From: Cololabis saira
Lineage: Eukaryota; Chordata; Actinopteri; Beloniformes; Belonidae
Direction: 5' to 3'
Assembly: GCF_033807715.1 (NCBI RefSeq)
Contig: NC_084596.1
Location: forward strand, 40,503,958 to 40,567,957
DNA: 64,000 bases
Shown here: positions 1 through 31,790 of the stretch, one piece after another
How positions within the stretch are numbered: position 1 is the first letter of the stretch
Layout: each line of letters opens with the position of its first letter
Notes under the pieces: generated by a model
Seen by the model: only the letters and a program-made list of their open reading frames with translations
What the model was told of the DNA's origin: nothing
Database searches by the model: none
Translations under genes and position numbers: made by a program

Positions 1-131
1 AACCAGTACTTTTATACTTTTACTTGAGTAAAAAACTTGAGTTGATACTTCAACTTCTACAGGAGTATTTTTAAACTCTAGTATCTATACTTCTACCTGA
101 GTAATGAATGTGAATACTTGTGACACCTCTG
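1..131 (+). mobile_element. hAT-like element, right end only (cut by window edge)
   Basis: The sequence from the edge to CACCTCTG at 131 matches the right 130 bp of the elements ending at 2372, 17080 and 44447. The left part and its TSD partner lie outside the window. Confidence 0.75.
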
Positions 132-1077
132 GCTGCCATGTAGCAGTTAGTCGTGTTAGTGACGTAACATTTACCCCCCCCCTCGCTTTGCAAAACAATC
201 GCCAGTAGAGGCAGAACTCTGGGAGCCAAACATATGGAAATGTAATGTCTAAATAACTTCTTTTTTTATCTCTATATATATATATAAGCGTGACAGATAA
301 GCATGGAGGGCAGAGAGCAGGCTGAGGTGGGTGGGCTCAGGGTGCACGGAGTGTGTGTGAGTGCGTATGAGTGTGCGTGCGGTTTACCTCATGGTCAAAA
401 AAGCAAATATCCTCAGAACAAGCAGACCTTTCACAAGTGGGGGGGGGCTTTGTGGAGGAAAAAAAAGGTGAAATATTTGGAAACATACTTTGAGATAGCA
501 CTCCCACCCATACGTGCACGTTCCCTCTAGCAAATTGACTCAATTGATCAGAATATTTTCACAATCAAAGCGTCGTTTCTCCATCTGCTCACACACACAC
601 ACACACACACACACACTCCATGAATCTGCGAATAACGCCCAAGTAATGACAGTACAGCTAATGGTCTGCTTGTATCAATGCTGTAGGGCTCCGTCTGTTG
701 TTGTCAGGCCTCTTTCTCGCACACAAGCGGGTTTACCCCGTAAACATTTCTCAAACATCTCCGTCACATAGATCATGAAGACCCGGGAGAGCGGCGGCGC
801 GGGCAGCTCAGCAGACACTCCCTTCCCATTTTGCTTAGACTGGCACCTACACAGTGATGCCTCTGTTTGGCTTTAGAGGCCTGTGCAGGGCTGCAGGAAG
901 AGGGCCGGGGTGGGGGGGGGAAGGGACGGGCGCTGACCACTTAGCACTCCACTCTTCATGTCCTGCAAATATATAAAGAGGGAAAAAAATGGCATATGAA
1001 AGCATTTATTCTATCGCACTCACGTGCACAAACAGGAGAGCATCAGTGATGCCTGTGTGTTGCCTGTGTGTTTACAG

Positions 1078-21384
<20,307 letters not shown>

Positions 21385-21870
21385 CGGCTGCAATTAATGA
21401 ACTGTCTCCCTTGTTTCATCAAATCAGAGCCAACACCTTAGATGTTGACCTCTCCGTTAGTTCTCAGATGTCCCAATAGTGTTTTTGATAATGAAACTTA
21501 AGAAGAATTCTCCACACACTTGAAAAACACAAGCTGATGTTGTGCAGTTAGCACTAGTCACAACGTGCATTCACACGCCTCTGTGTATCTTTTACTCCCT
21601 TGATTTTCTTATGCCGTGTCTATTTATAGAGTGCGCCATGGTAATCCCAGGTAACGCAGTTGTGAATAGTTTTTAACCATGTATGTACATATAAGTCTTT
21701 TACTGCACTTGTGGCATTTTTTTCTAAATTTCTATTTATGCTTGTTATTTTCATGACCTTTTTTTCCTGAATGCCAGTGTCTTTTACTAGTCCAAAGTTT
21801 ATACTCATATTTTATTGATTCATTGTGATTTTTTTACTACTGTAGAAATAAAGTCATTGTATAAAGTTAA
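21385..21870 (+). terminator. ddr2: ddr2 3' UTR with poly(A) signal
   Basis: Non-coding sequence after the ddr2 stop. An AATAAA hexamer lies at 21847-21852; another AATAAA at 21919 could be an alternative signal. AT-rich, with no competing ORF. Confidence 0.7.
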
Positions 21871-21949
21871 ACAGTAGAGAAGAGCCAACATAAATACCTT
21901 AAAAACAGAAGGTCTCTGTTAATAAAGAATATTTAATTAATTTTTTTGA

Positions 21950-22455
21950 ATGTTTTTCTTCTTCTTTCTTCTCCGAGTGGAGTTATTATTGATGAAATCA
22001 TGTTAAAAATATTTTACCCTTCAGGGGGAGAAGAAAAGAAATAATGTGGGAATAATGATGGTGATATTAAGTACCGCCTTACTGCTTCCATAGTATTTAA
22101 GAGGCTAAGAAGCAGACGGGGGCTGTTTTTTTACCAGCAGGGGTGCAGACGTCTGTAAAAGCAGACAATTTGGTGTTTGCTGGACTGGATCGTTCATATG
22201 AATATGAAAAAATTGTTTTTGCACATCAGTCGGGGTCGTGCAAACCACTTTCAAACATCTTAGAGTTTGGGATTGAGATGGGATTGTCTTATGAGTTTGT
22301 TAGCAAGTTACTTAAAATTCACAGTGAAAGATCACGTCTGCATCTGTGGGATGTGTATAGTACAATATAGTCCTACATGCAAAAACCTTTCCATGAGAGG
22401 ACCACCCAGCAAATACACCCCATGGACAGACCCTGTAATGCTCAAATATTTAGTT
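21950..22455. other. Intergenic, nothing recognised
   Basis: AT-rich sequence between the ddr2 3' UTR and the first downstream repeat. No coding or structural signal seen. Confidence 0.5.
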
Positions 22456-22928
22456 CATTATTAGGGCCCGAGCACTTACAGTGCGAAGGCCCTATTGTAT
22501 CTGTAGGAATTTTCCTTGTTTTTTTTTTTTCCATCTTCCTAAACGTGCCCCAAAAGTCACCAAATTTTAGCAGGCAAGCCAGGCCTGGCGAAAAATGTGA
22601 TATTTAATGGTTTGCATTAATGGGCGTGGCCTAATGGCTCAACAGCGCCCCCTAGAAAACTTCATGCCTCAAGCCCCACAATACGGTTTGACGTACATGC
22701 ACGCAAATCAGTACACACCTGTATCATGTCGCAACTTAAAGAAAAGTCTCTTGGCGCCATGGCCGAAACCGAACAGGAAGTCGGCCATTTTGAATTAATC
22801 CTGTAATTTTGTCGCAATTTATGCCATTTCTTCGGCCGCTTCTACTTCTACATGCAAGTCATACAAGCTTCCACTGCAGCCTGAACGTGCACAAGGGTGC
22901 GAGGGCCCGTTCATCGCTGCTTGCAGCT
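22456..22928. repeat. Dispersed GGGCCCGAGCAC repeat
   Basis: Begins ATTATTAGGGCCCGAGCACT and ends CGAGGGCCCGTTCATCGCTG then CTTGCAGCTTTAA, with an internal TTTTTGAAT-type segment. A repeat abundant in fish genomes. It abuts the TTAA of the next element. Confidence 0.65.
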
Positions 22929-23589
22929 TTAAAGCAGCACAATGTAACTTTCAGCTTTTGTTGAGTTTGGCGGCTCCTTTGGACAAAAGCGGTGGTGCTT
23001 TACCAGAAAGAACACTACATTTCCCATGAGCACCGGCGCGTACTGCCGGAAAACTCTTGTCCCCGTCGCTTGCATTTGTTTTGATAGTGAATGAAAGAAG
23101 ACGGGGCGGACTTTCAAAACCATTTTTCTGTTTTCAGCGGTCGTTTTGCAGAATGGATAGCGAAGAGGAAATGTATCTATTTTTGGCTAAACAATATAAT
23201 ATGACGATGTTGAAAATCACAAATTTCAACTTGGTTTTATTAGTGAAGTCACCCCCGCCCCCCTGTCCTGTTTCAGCCAGATAATGCGCCCCAAACTACA
23301 AACTCATACGCTCTGGTTTTGTTCTACTGCACCTTTTCCCTGTCACGTTTTTTAGAGGGACTTTGTCATAAAGTAGTAGTCCAACATACTTACTGACAAA
23401 ATAAAAAAATACTTTATAACCTGTGCATAACTGAATGTTTTGCAGATCAGCCCTGCACAATTTTACAGTTCTCAGGAAAAATACTACAACCTAAGACGAA
23501 TCTCCTGTATGTGAAAACATTCTAATTTTGATTCTTATTGAACATAGAACTCTACATTTACATTTGTATCATAACAATTCTGTCTCTCT

Positions 23590-23776
23590 TGTCGGATATC
23601 CCTCCTCATCTTTCATCTCACGCCAGCGAGTGAACGCCGGGCCAATGTTTATTCTTGTCCGGGCTTTTTATTTATTTTTTGTCCGGGCATTTAGCTTGTT
23701 ACTCTCACGCTTTCTTTTTTTCGCCCTTCTCCGATAAAACTTTTATTTTCTTCGTTTTTTCCGCTGCCTCGGCCAT
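23590..23776 (-). pseudogene. Remnant of the RVNIGPAFTRW-type exon
   Basis: On the minus strand ATG at 23776 opens MAEAAEKT and continues into a diverged copy of exon 1 of the 63.6 kb gene; the stretch GCCAGCGAGTGAACGCCGGG is identical in both. Substitutions and an internal insertion break the frame. Confidence 0.6.
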
Positions 23777-23936
23777 GACACCAGCTTCTGCTGAGCTCTG
23801 CGCTCCACGCCCCGCCCAGCTTCCGTCTTGACTACGAATGGGGAAGGAGGGGGAAGTGACGTATGACGTAAAGCAGTCAAAGTCGTAAGAATGTGTAGTT
23901 TTTTAGTGTGGAAGGGTTCCTACCATGCTCCTCAAA

Positions 23937-24503
23937 TGGCGCTTTTGCACTAGTACCTACTCATCTCGGTTCTACCCGCCACGGCCCCGTCTTGCGCTTT
24001 TGCACTAAGGGCTGAGACGGGTAGAGCCGCTCCAAGCTGATACTTTTTCTGTAACCATTCTGGCGAGGTTCTATCCGGGCTGAGCAGGGACTATTTCTGA
24101 CGTCACCACCCTCCGTGCCACTGATTGGTCGGGGGGCCGTCAGACGTTTGAATCAGGAAGCGGAAGTCTGCGCGAGAGCGACTCGCGGCTCGCAGCGATT
24201 TTATTATAAAGCGCAAAAGTCTGTTTGGTGATCCAACTCTGAGGTGCAGATGTTCATAAACCTGGTGACTGAGGAGAGAATTAAAAAAGGGATGTAGACG
24301 GGCTGTTTTACTCTCAGCCGCTCGCGGCTCCAGCTGATTTCTGATCAGCGCCGACACGAACAAAGCGGTTGCACAATCGAGTACGTCACAGCCGCTTCAC
24401 CCCAACTCCCCCACTTCTCACCTGGCTGTGGAAAAACAAACGGGGACAAAACGGGTGGAGCCGCGCCGAGCCGAGCTGAGGAGGTACTAGTGCAAAAGCG
24501 CCA
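23937..24503. mobile_element. Harbinger-like MITE nested in the TTAA element
   Basis: Termini TGGCGCTTTTGCACTAGTAC and GGTACTAGTGCAAAAGCGCCA. The related element at 33615 keeps the empty site CTCAAAGTTACATAG (near 34774), while here CTCAAA and AAAGTTACATAG flank the insertion, giving a 3-bp AAA duplication. Same termini as 46305-48113. Confidence 0.85.
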
Positions 24504-24715
24504 AAAGTTACATAGTGCCAGTGAAGGCGATACAGACCCCTCAGACCATGACAGAGGTTCATTAAACCTGTTATAAGTTGATGTACCATCACAATGACTC
24601 TGGAAATATGATATTAAGGTGGAAAAGTTACATAGTGCTGCTTTAAGTAGCATTTGTAGCATTCCCAGGAAAAAGCCTTTGCTGTCGAAGAAGAACATGG
24701 AAGTACACGACAACC

Positions 24716-24860
24716 GATGGACAAATGAGACACACCTGGAGATGTTTGGCTCCAATCATCAGCACCTTGTTTGATGAAAACCCAAAGGCATCATTTCAAC
24801 AGAAACACCCCACAGCTACCGTCAAATACACCGGTGGACGGTGGCAGGACCTGGACCTGG
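24716..24860 (+). pseudogene. Tc1-like transposase remnant
   Basis: WTNETHLEMFGSNHQHLV, then stops and a frame change, then HPTATVKYTGGRW. These match the Tc1 blocks WxDExxxELFG and PTVKHGGGSVMVW. Frameshifted and truncated. Confidence 0.6.
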
Positions 24861-24865
24861 ACACC

Positions 24866-25970
24866 CTGCCGTCAGTGAGAGGACGTGAACTCCTCTGGAG
24901 ATGTGACTGGGTAATGAAACTGGACACTGATCTCAAGCACAGCAGCAAATATACAACACATCTCTAACCAGATAAAGGAACCAAGGTTGTGGAATGATAT
25001 TGTTAATGGTGATATATCTTTTTTTATGTTATATTTATGTAATAATTGCTCGGGGGTCATGTTCTGGATCTCTGGAAAGATCCTAGAGACAATTTAGTAT
25101 TCCCAGAACTTTTAGTCTCACCTTTGAGCACTGAAATTCATCCACATTTATAGCTATTTTAGTGATACTATCTTCTGCATTGGAGACATATGCAAATCCC
25201 TTTGAGGTTTGAAATTCTTTGAAGAACTCTTCAAAGAGCATTCAAAACCTTCAAATATATCATTTGTCTTAATCATTGCAATGATTTGACCAATCATTTA
25301 TTTACAAGATGTCTGTTCTTCTGAGCCTCAAAAACACCAGATCATCATTACCATTTTCTGTAGACATCACCTGCTTGAAATAAAAACTCTTTTCTTTCTT
25401 TCTTGCAATAAATTGCCTCAAACCCTTAATTTTTTTTTTTGGGTGGGGGGGGGGGGTTTGGCAAAAAAAAAGAAGCTGATGAGGAAAACAACGGGTTGAA
25501 ACATCTTGGTTTCATAGTATATGTGAAATAATCAAAGTAAAAGAACATTACATACATGTAAAAATAGAAATAAAAGTGCAGTATTTGCAGTTTTAATTAT
25601 GATTGATCTTAAAATAAATAAATAACTAAATAAATAAGAGGTGATCAGGGTCGGAGGTGTGTTTTATCCATAATTACAGTGCCCATGCCAAAGACAGCTA
25701 CTTCCAGCTGCTGGAGGGAAATGTAAAGTTAAATGTTTGATGACAGCTAATGTGTCCAACCACAAACTCACTCCATTATTTGCTGCTTCTACTGATAAGA
25801 AGTGTTACTCTGAGAGGCCAGCAGGATGGGACTGAAAAGTCAGACGGCCTCCAACTGCTCGGCCCCTCTTTGCATCAGTCCTCTCACCTGTGATGTCAGG
25901 TAACTGCCTGGCCCCAGCTGCCTCTCTCTACGTTGACTGTTAGAAAGTTCACTGCACTGCACAGTTATTG
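24866..25970. other. Intergenic, no gene seen
   Basis: AT-rich, with a T10 / G-rich tract near 25430-25457. No supported ORF or repeat boundary. Confidence 0.5.
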
Positions 25971-25975
25971 CATAC

Positions 25976-26547
25976 CAGAGGTGTCAAAAGTATTCACATT
26001 CATTACTCAGGTAGAAGTATAGATACTAGAGTTTAAAAATGAATGCATCTTAGTATAATGCAAACATATTAAAGAACCATATATGTGTACTATTGATTAA
26101 CATGTGTTTCAGAGAGCAGGAGATATGATGACTAGTTGCCTATAAGTATTGTAATGGTGCAAAAAGTCAAACTTCAGAGGCATGTTATCATTTATCCTAA
26201 CCTTTATTGGAATGTACATCCAAGTTTAGTTGCAGGAATCTGAGGGAACGGATGTAAGAACAAAACTGGACAAGAACATCTGAAACAACCACAACCAAAT
26301 TCACTCTATCCGGATGGAGCAATTTAACTGGATAGTTTTTTTTTAAAGGCCGAAATGAAATAGAGTAACGAGGCTGTTTTTAAAATGTAAGGAGTAAAAA
26401 GTACAGATAATTGCGTGAAAATGTAAGGAGTAAAAGTAAAAAGTCGTCTGAAAAATAATTACTCCAGTGAAGTATAGATAACTTCTATAGAAATTTCTAC
26501 TTAAGTAAGGTAATGAAGTATTTGTACTTCGTTACTTGACACCTCTG
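25976..26547 (-). mobile_element. hAT-like element, reverse orientation, internally deleted
   Basis: Same family as 1246-2372 but inverted. Perfect 8-bp TSD TTGCATAC (25968-25975, 26548-26555). About 570 bp; the right-terminal part is shortened compared with the 720-bp copies. Confidence 0.9.
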
Positions 26548-26555
26548 TTGCATAC

Positions 26556-28560
26556 TCGTCGCATCCTGGTAACAGCCCCAAGTTACATTATTGTTCTAGT
26601 TTTAGAGGAATGCATTTCTTTAAATGACAGCGGTTTGCAGGCTGCCAGGTCCGTCCGACCCCTGGCTTTCCATTCGGGGGACCGAGATCTGTTGCTTAAT
26701 AGTTTATAAATTCTGGGAAACATCAGGACGTGTTTCGCCGATGTTTTTCTTGAACAGAGGAATAACTTTTAACCAAGTTCACGAACATAAAAAGAAGTTG
26801 GATCCTCTGTAGCTCAACGATTAATGTCGCTATCTTGCAGAAAATGCTGTGGGCCGACTGTATCTACACATATTTTACTACTCCCCCTTCAGCCGGTGTT
26901 TATTCTGGCCTTGTTGAGTGGAGTTGTCCAGAATTTTAAGGGGAAATTCACTGGCGTGTATTTTGACAGAGTATGGGTAATTATTCTTTAGCCGGAGATC
27001 TTTATGACATTTCCTTAGAAATGTTAAAACTTCTAAATTTGTTTTTGGCCAAATCAACCATGAGAAACCAGGAAAACAAAGGTAAAGGTGAGGTGTTGAG
27101 TGAAAAACCATTGGAGCATGATATATGGGAAATAAACACAAGCAGATTTTAATGTACCTTTAAGGGGAAATGGTGTACTTTGAATAAGCAGTGTTTTCCA
27201 GTGGTAAATAGCAGACAGACATTAGAATACCTCCCATTATGATTGATGTAAAACCTCCTCTGCTCCCTTTTTTAATCCTAAAACAACCTTTTGGGGTATC
27301 CTGCTACCATCTAATGAATTAAACACATAATTGAAAGAAACATATCTTTCTTTTATCTAGAAATAACTCTGCTGATCCGGCCGGTACCTTTACGTGGCAT
27401 GAAAGTGTAAAAATAAAGATAGCTGGTTCTTTTCCTGGAAGTAACAGTAGAAGCTGATGCAGATAAGAAGAAAAGACTCAGTAGTACTAAATGTGCAGAG
27501 CTGCAAGTCCAGTTCATCGTTCCCCATAATTTCAATCCACCACCGCCAACTAAACCAGAGATTTATCTGCCGATTTGGAGAGCGATGGAAAAGGTTAACT
27601 GGAAAAAGCCAAGGCTGCCAATGTGAAACACACTACAGTTGGTAAATCTGTCAGGGCCTGGGTTTGTTACTTGCTTATTTTGTGCTTTTTCTTCGTCGTG
27701 AGTTCCTGCTGTCCTGTGGGCGTGGCGGCTGCTCGCTAATAGCTACTCACTTGTGGCGTGGTCTGGTGTGTCTGAGAAGTGTTTTTTCACAGATGTGACC
27801 CAAGGTTCACGCCAACCATTGGCTCAGTGTCCTGGCACCAAGTCTTACCTTTTTCTGCTGCGTTAGGAGACCCACAGCTTTGAAGTTTACAGGACAAGCA
27901 CTCACTTCCGTCAAAAGCGCCGGTCACACTGCACTGCCACTCCAGCCATTGGTTTAGACAGTCATGTCAAAGTTCAGTCAAAGATCCTCTATACAGAAGA
28001 TACCCCATTACCGTTACTGCCAATGGTATGAAATGGTATACACTTCCGGTCTCCTAAGTGGGCGTGGTTGCCCCTCTGACCTCACTTCCTGTCTCCTAAG
28101 TGGGCGTGGCCGCCCCTCTCCCCACATCGTTTTGGAACATACAACACTAGATACAGTACAACTTTCTTCCAAAAAGACTTAAATAATAACAATAACAGTA
28201 TTATTAAGCAAAGAATCAAGTTTTATTTTAGTTTTAAACTTAATTTTATCCAATGGGAAAACGATGAGAGCCAAATCTCGCGAGAGTGTGTTGCTCAGAC
28301 AGAGACAGGTCTCAAACAAAGTTCATTTTCTCCTAACCTGTCGGTATGAAAATTGCCATTCTGGTGTCAGAATGTTCAGAAGGTTTGTGACTTTTGAAAA
28401 ATGGGTCCCATATTTACTTAGGTTACTATGGGGCGAAGGAATTGGTAATAATCTGTGCTCACGTTCACTTTTCCCATAGGACTCAATAGACTCAGGACCT
28501 ACTTCCGGTCTCCTAAAGGGGCGGGGCAGTCACGTGACACAGATACAGGAAACACAACCG
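26556..28560. other. Intergenic, no gene seen
   Basis: No ORF with recognisable similarity. A short phrase CTTCCGGTCTCCTAAGTGGG recurs with variation at 28046, 28086 and 28500, suggesting a decayed repeat. Confidence 0.45.
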
Positions 28561-28564
28561 TAGT

Positions 28565-28770
28565 GGGCTGTCTTGTTTATTGAACGTCTCTGGTTCAGTC
28601 CAACAAATAACTGGTCAGAAAGCAGGTTCAACAAACTCTGAGTGTAAACCTGAACTCTGAGTTGACTTACCCTGAGATAGGAAACTCACAGTTGTTGGTT
28701 CCAGAACAGCGGACATGAGTTAGTTCAATCAACTCTGAGTTTGTTAACCTTGAGTTAAGCACGTCCATGA
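28565..28770. repeat. Dispersed AACTCTGAGTT repeat
   Basis: Carries repeated AACTCTGAGTT phrases in both orientations (28635, 28655, 28730), a pattern common to fish MITE termini. Ends not defined. Confidence 0.45.
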
Positions 28771-28821
28771 AGAAAATAAAAAGCCATCATCAATGGAGCC
28801 CTGATACAACGATTCACCATG

Positions 28822-29715
28822 TAAACCCTTCAGGAATCCGCGATTCCGTGATCGCGGAATTTTTCGCGGATTTCACGGCTGTCCGTGGATTTACAGACCT
28901 TCCGTGGATTTCAATGTCTGGTGCAGAAAAATCACTTTTACTGGGGTTAATATTGCATATGTCCGCGCTGAATATGCAAATTATGCGGGGCTCGCTTGAT
29001 TTCACCGCATCATCGCCGACATTTTCGCATAAAGTTTGGAAAAAGGGGGGAGTGTTGTGAGTGACATATCGGGACGCCCGGTCGCGACGTGCGGGACCCG
29101 CCCGGGGACCTCCGCACCGCTCGCAGAAACCGCCACCCCCCAAACAGCAGCTCTCACCCGCGGGGGTGAGAGGAAAAAGAGAGTCTCCCCGCTTGCGCGG
29201 TGGGCGCGGCTGCCGGTGGACTCAGGTCTCCGCGCTGACCGCGTACCACTGCGCCTGCGAGGGCCGGCAGAGGCGGACGCACGTTCCCATCCACTTGGGG
29301 GATAGTGGCGGCGGACGCGTGGGGGGGGTGACGGAGCTCTGTCTCGTCCCCCTCGTCGCGCCGGTGCGCCCGGCAATCACCCGAGCACCGAGCCGCGGGT
29401 GGAGAGGAGAGAGGCGGCCGGTCGCGTCTCTCCTCTCCACCCGCGCTCTCCTTTTTTTTCTCTTACGACCTCAGATCAGACGACCCGCTGAATTTAAGAG
29501 GGAAGAGCTCAGCGCCGAATCTGCAACTTCCTGCATATTTCGCATATTTTGCAACTTTCCGCCCTATTCCGCAACTTACAGCATATTCCGCAATTTCACC
29601 GCATAAAAGCACATAAAAAACCCGCACCCGCGGAATCAAGGATTTTAGTCCGCGGAATCAAAGATTTTAGTCCGCGGAATCAAGGATTTTTGCCCGCGTT
29701 TTTCTGGAGGGTCTA
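28822..29715. mobile_element. MITE that has captured ribosomal DNA
   Basis: Termini TAAACCCTTCAGGAATCCGC and, inverted, TAGACCCTCCAGAAAAACGC. Flanks ACCATG on both sides (28816-28821, 29716-29721), a 6-bp candidate TSD. Subterminal repeats of CCGCGGAATCAAGGATTTT. The middle holds ITS2-like and 28S sequence unlike the AT-rich ends. Confidence 0.7.
29070..29498 (+). rRNA. Captured ITS2 / 28S rRNA 5'-end fragment (non-functional)
   Basis: 29466-29498 reads CGACCTCAGATCAGACGACC then CGCTGAATTTAAG, the start of vertebrate 28S rRNA with a five-base deletion (one GACGA lost). The 400 bp before it are very GC-rich with CCGCGGGTGGAGAGG-type runs, as expected of ITS2. Only about 33 bp of 28S are present, so it is not a working gene. 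Confidence 0.78.
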
Positions 29716-29836
29716 ACCATGGCAACCGGCGACAGCAAAAGATCCACATACTTTTACTTTTCTTTTTTTTTACTTTATTTAACATTTACGGAGCCTGTGA
29801 AGGATCATGCAATATATTTTTAATGTTGACAGAATC

Positions 29837-30000
29837 GAGCGCACGTTAACTCGTTCGCGCGATTTAATAAAATGTGAGCACATTTAATTAACTCGTGTGC
29901 ACGTTTTATCAACTCGTGTGCACGTTCTATTAACTCGTGTGCACGTTTAATTAAATTGTGCGCACGAGTTAATATAACGTGCTCACGAGTTATTAAATCA
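29837..30000. repeat. Left array of ACTCGTGTGCACGTTT motifs
   Basis: At least six spaced copies of near-palindromes such as TCGTGTGCACG and TTGTGCGCACGAGTTAAT, alternating orientation, spaced roughly 20-30 bp. A mirror array lies at 30376-30570. Confidence 0.75.
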
Positions 30001-30336
30001 TGAACACAATTTAATCAATTTAATGTGTGGGTAGAGAGCAGGTGGGGGCGGGGTAAGCACGGGAGTTGTGAGTGTGCGCATGCGTGTGGCGGTTGGTCGG
30101 AGCTCGTTGGGAGGAGCGTCAGTTGAGCAGCTTCCTGGGCCTTGGAGTTGGCCCAAAATAAAATCAATGATGAGACCTAGATCATCATAATTCTGACGGC
30201 GGAGATTACTTGCTCTAAGCATTCTTTTTAAAGTGGCTAGACTGATCACTATACCATGTTGGGAGGCTAGGGTTGCCAGCATTTCTTTTTGTGCCATGCC
30301 TAACCCATGGTAAATTCTTAGGAGATCCAGGTTCAA
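29998..30336 (-). pseudogene. HTH fragment of an integrase-type transposon protein
   Basis: Reads MNLDLLRIYHGLGMAQKEML, ATLASQHGIVISLATLKRML, LRRQNYDDLGLIIDFILGQL. It matches the helix-turn-helix region preceding the rve integrase core in fish proteins; the core is absent and the frame continues into unrelated Pro/Thr-rich sequence. Confidence 0.6.
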
Positions 30337-30375
30337 AGGATCTTAATGCCTTATGGCTGATAAGGGACGCATTAC

Positions 30376-30570
30376 AGCACGATTGAATATAACGTGCGCA
30401 CGTTTATTAAATTTTGATCAAGGGTAAGTAAATCGTACTCATGATTTTATGATATATTGTGCGCACAATTTTCCAAAATGTGCGCACGCTTTGTTAATCG
30501 TACCCACGCTTTAATAAATTGTGCTCACGATGACACATCACGTGCTCTCGATTAACTTTAACGTGGCCAC
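30376..30570. repeat. Right array of GTGCGCAC motifs
   Basis: Copies of AACGTGCGCACGTTTATTAA, TTGTGCGCACAATTT and AATGTGCGCACGC at the other side of the HTH frame, consistent with subterminal protein-binding arrays. Confidence 0.75.
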
Positions 30571-30724
30571 GAAGTTACTTTTTTTTCTTCACTTGAGCTC
30601 TTACAGGCTCTGTAAACATTTCAATTTACAAAATCCCTTTGAGGAAACATTAGTCTGCATCTGAAGATCCACATATTTCACTCCACTGGAGTTAGAAGTG
30701 TTAATACGTACGTAGTATGAGAGC

Positions 30725-30800
30725 ATATTTCGGAAAGAAAACACAGCTGCAGCAGCAAAGGAGAGAATTGGCGTGGGAGAAAGTTGCTGCAGTCAATGTG
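30725..30800 (+). other. Possible short transposon-ORF exon
   Basis: ATG at about 30718 reads MRAYFGKKTQLQQQRRELAW then EKVAAVNV before GTAAGT, resembling the start of Myb/SANT-like domains in transposon genes. No partner exon was identified. Confidence 0.3.
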
Positions 30801-31046
30801 TAAGTTTGAATGCAGTATTCATTTAACATTTAAGCACACTGTCTTATAATATTACAGATGAAACCAGTGGTGGAATGGTATTGAATTAAATTTTATTGTC
30901 ATTTAGATCAGGGGCATCAATTGGTACGGCAGCTGCCACACCTCAGCTTCAGGGGAAAATGTAAATGTTTTTTTGGTTTTTTTTTTATACATTTATGAAA
31001 TTACTCTGTGTCTATTTGTATTGATTTATTCTATTACAGTACTTAA

Positions 31047-31424
31047 AGGGAAAGTTCGGTTTTTTACAACCTGGACCTTATTTCTGGCATTTTTTATGGT
31101 CGTCATGAGTTCAGAGGTCTTGTTTACAAACTGATTTATTTGTTACATGCACAGCCCCGGATGTAGACAACAGTTCCTGGAAGCAGATCTAGTGATTCAT
31201 AAAAGAAATGAACGAGTTTCGCTGCAATCATGTGTTATTTAGACGCTGCATCGTCTGTGTCCCGCTGTGCCCCCATTCACTACCGTTATATGGAGAAGCG
31301 GCTCGCACAAAACTCCTAATATCTTCCGAAGGACTCCAAATGACACCAAACACCTCTGGGTGAGTATACGACCATAAAAAATGCCAGAAATAAGGTCCAG
31401 GTTGTAAAAAACCGAACTTTCCCT
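31047..31424. mobile_element. TTAA-flanked palindromic MITE
   Basis: AGGGAAAGTTCGGTTTTTTA and inverse, flanked by TTAA (31043-31046, 31425-31428). Arms continue for about 60 bp (CAACCTGGACCTTATTTCTG), so the single strand can fold into a long hairpin. Confidence 0.85.
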
Positions 31425-31790
31425 TTAATACATATAAAATAACTACAAATGCATCTCAGACCAACATGATGGATTTCACTAGGTATTATCTTTCCCAACA
31501 CTTGTCACAATGCGTGAGCTGATTCTATTTATCACCTTACCATCACTTGAGTGATGTGTGCTTTTGACTAATGTATGTTACGCCTGCATAATAGCTACTG
31601 TGTAGTGAAAAGCCCAAGTATTGCTTTTTTTAATTCAAATGTTATTTTTGTAATAAACTATTTTCATGATTTATCTGCCTCCTGTCCTGGATATTCTGGA
31701 CATTACCTGCCTGCATATTAAACTAAATTGGGAGGTCTTAAGTACCTTAGTTGTGGATGCTAGTTCAATGACTACATTTATGACTATAAA

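Larger units (their letters stand above)
22933..24642. mobile_element. TTAA-flanked transposon (Kolobok/piggyBac-like)
   Basis: Termini AGCAGCACAATGTAACTTTC and GAAAAGTTACATAGTGCTGC (its inverse) with TTAA at 22929-22932 and 24643-24646. Contains the exon remnant at 23590-23776 and a nested Harbinger-like MITE at 23937-24503. Related copies at 33615-34911 and 57481. TTAA plus these ORF types fits Kolobok best; not proven. Confidence 0.75.
29788..30614. mobile_element. Transposon remnant with GTGCGCAC arrays and an integrase-type HTH frame
   Basis: Ends ACGGAGCCTGTGAAGG and, inverted, TACAGAGCCTGTAAGA; flanks AACATTT at 29781-29787 and 30615-30621 give a 7-bp candidate TSD. Both subterminal regions hold many near-palindromic CGTGTGCACG/GTGCGCAC motifs around a short ORF. 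Confidence 0.55.

Noticed and set aside
303..771. Short frames at the left edge
   Set aside because: Intronic ddr2 sequence with (CA)n; no similarity, and no splice pattern linking them to ddr2.
29061..29606. A 181-codon GC-rich frame
   Set aside because: It lies in captured ITS2/28S sequence; GC-rich rDNA is stop-poor by composition.
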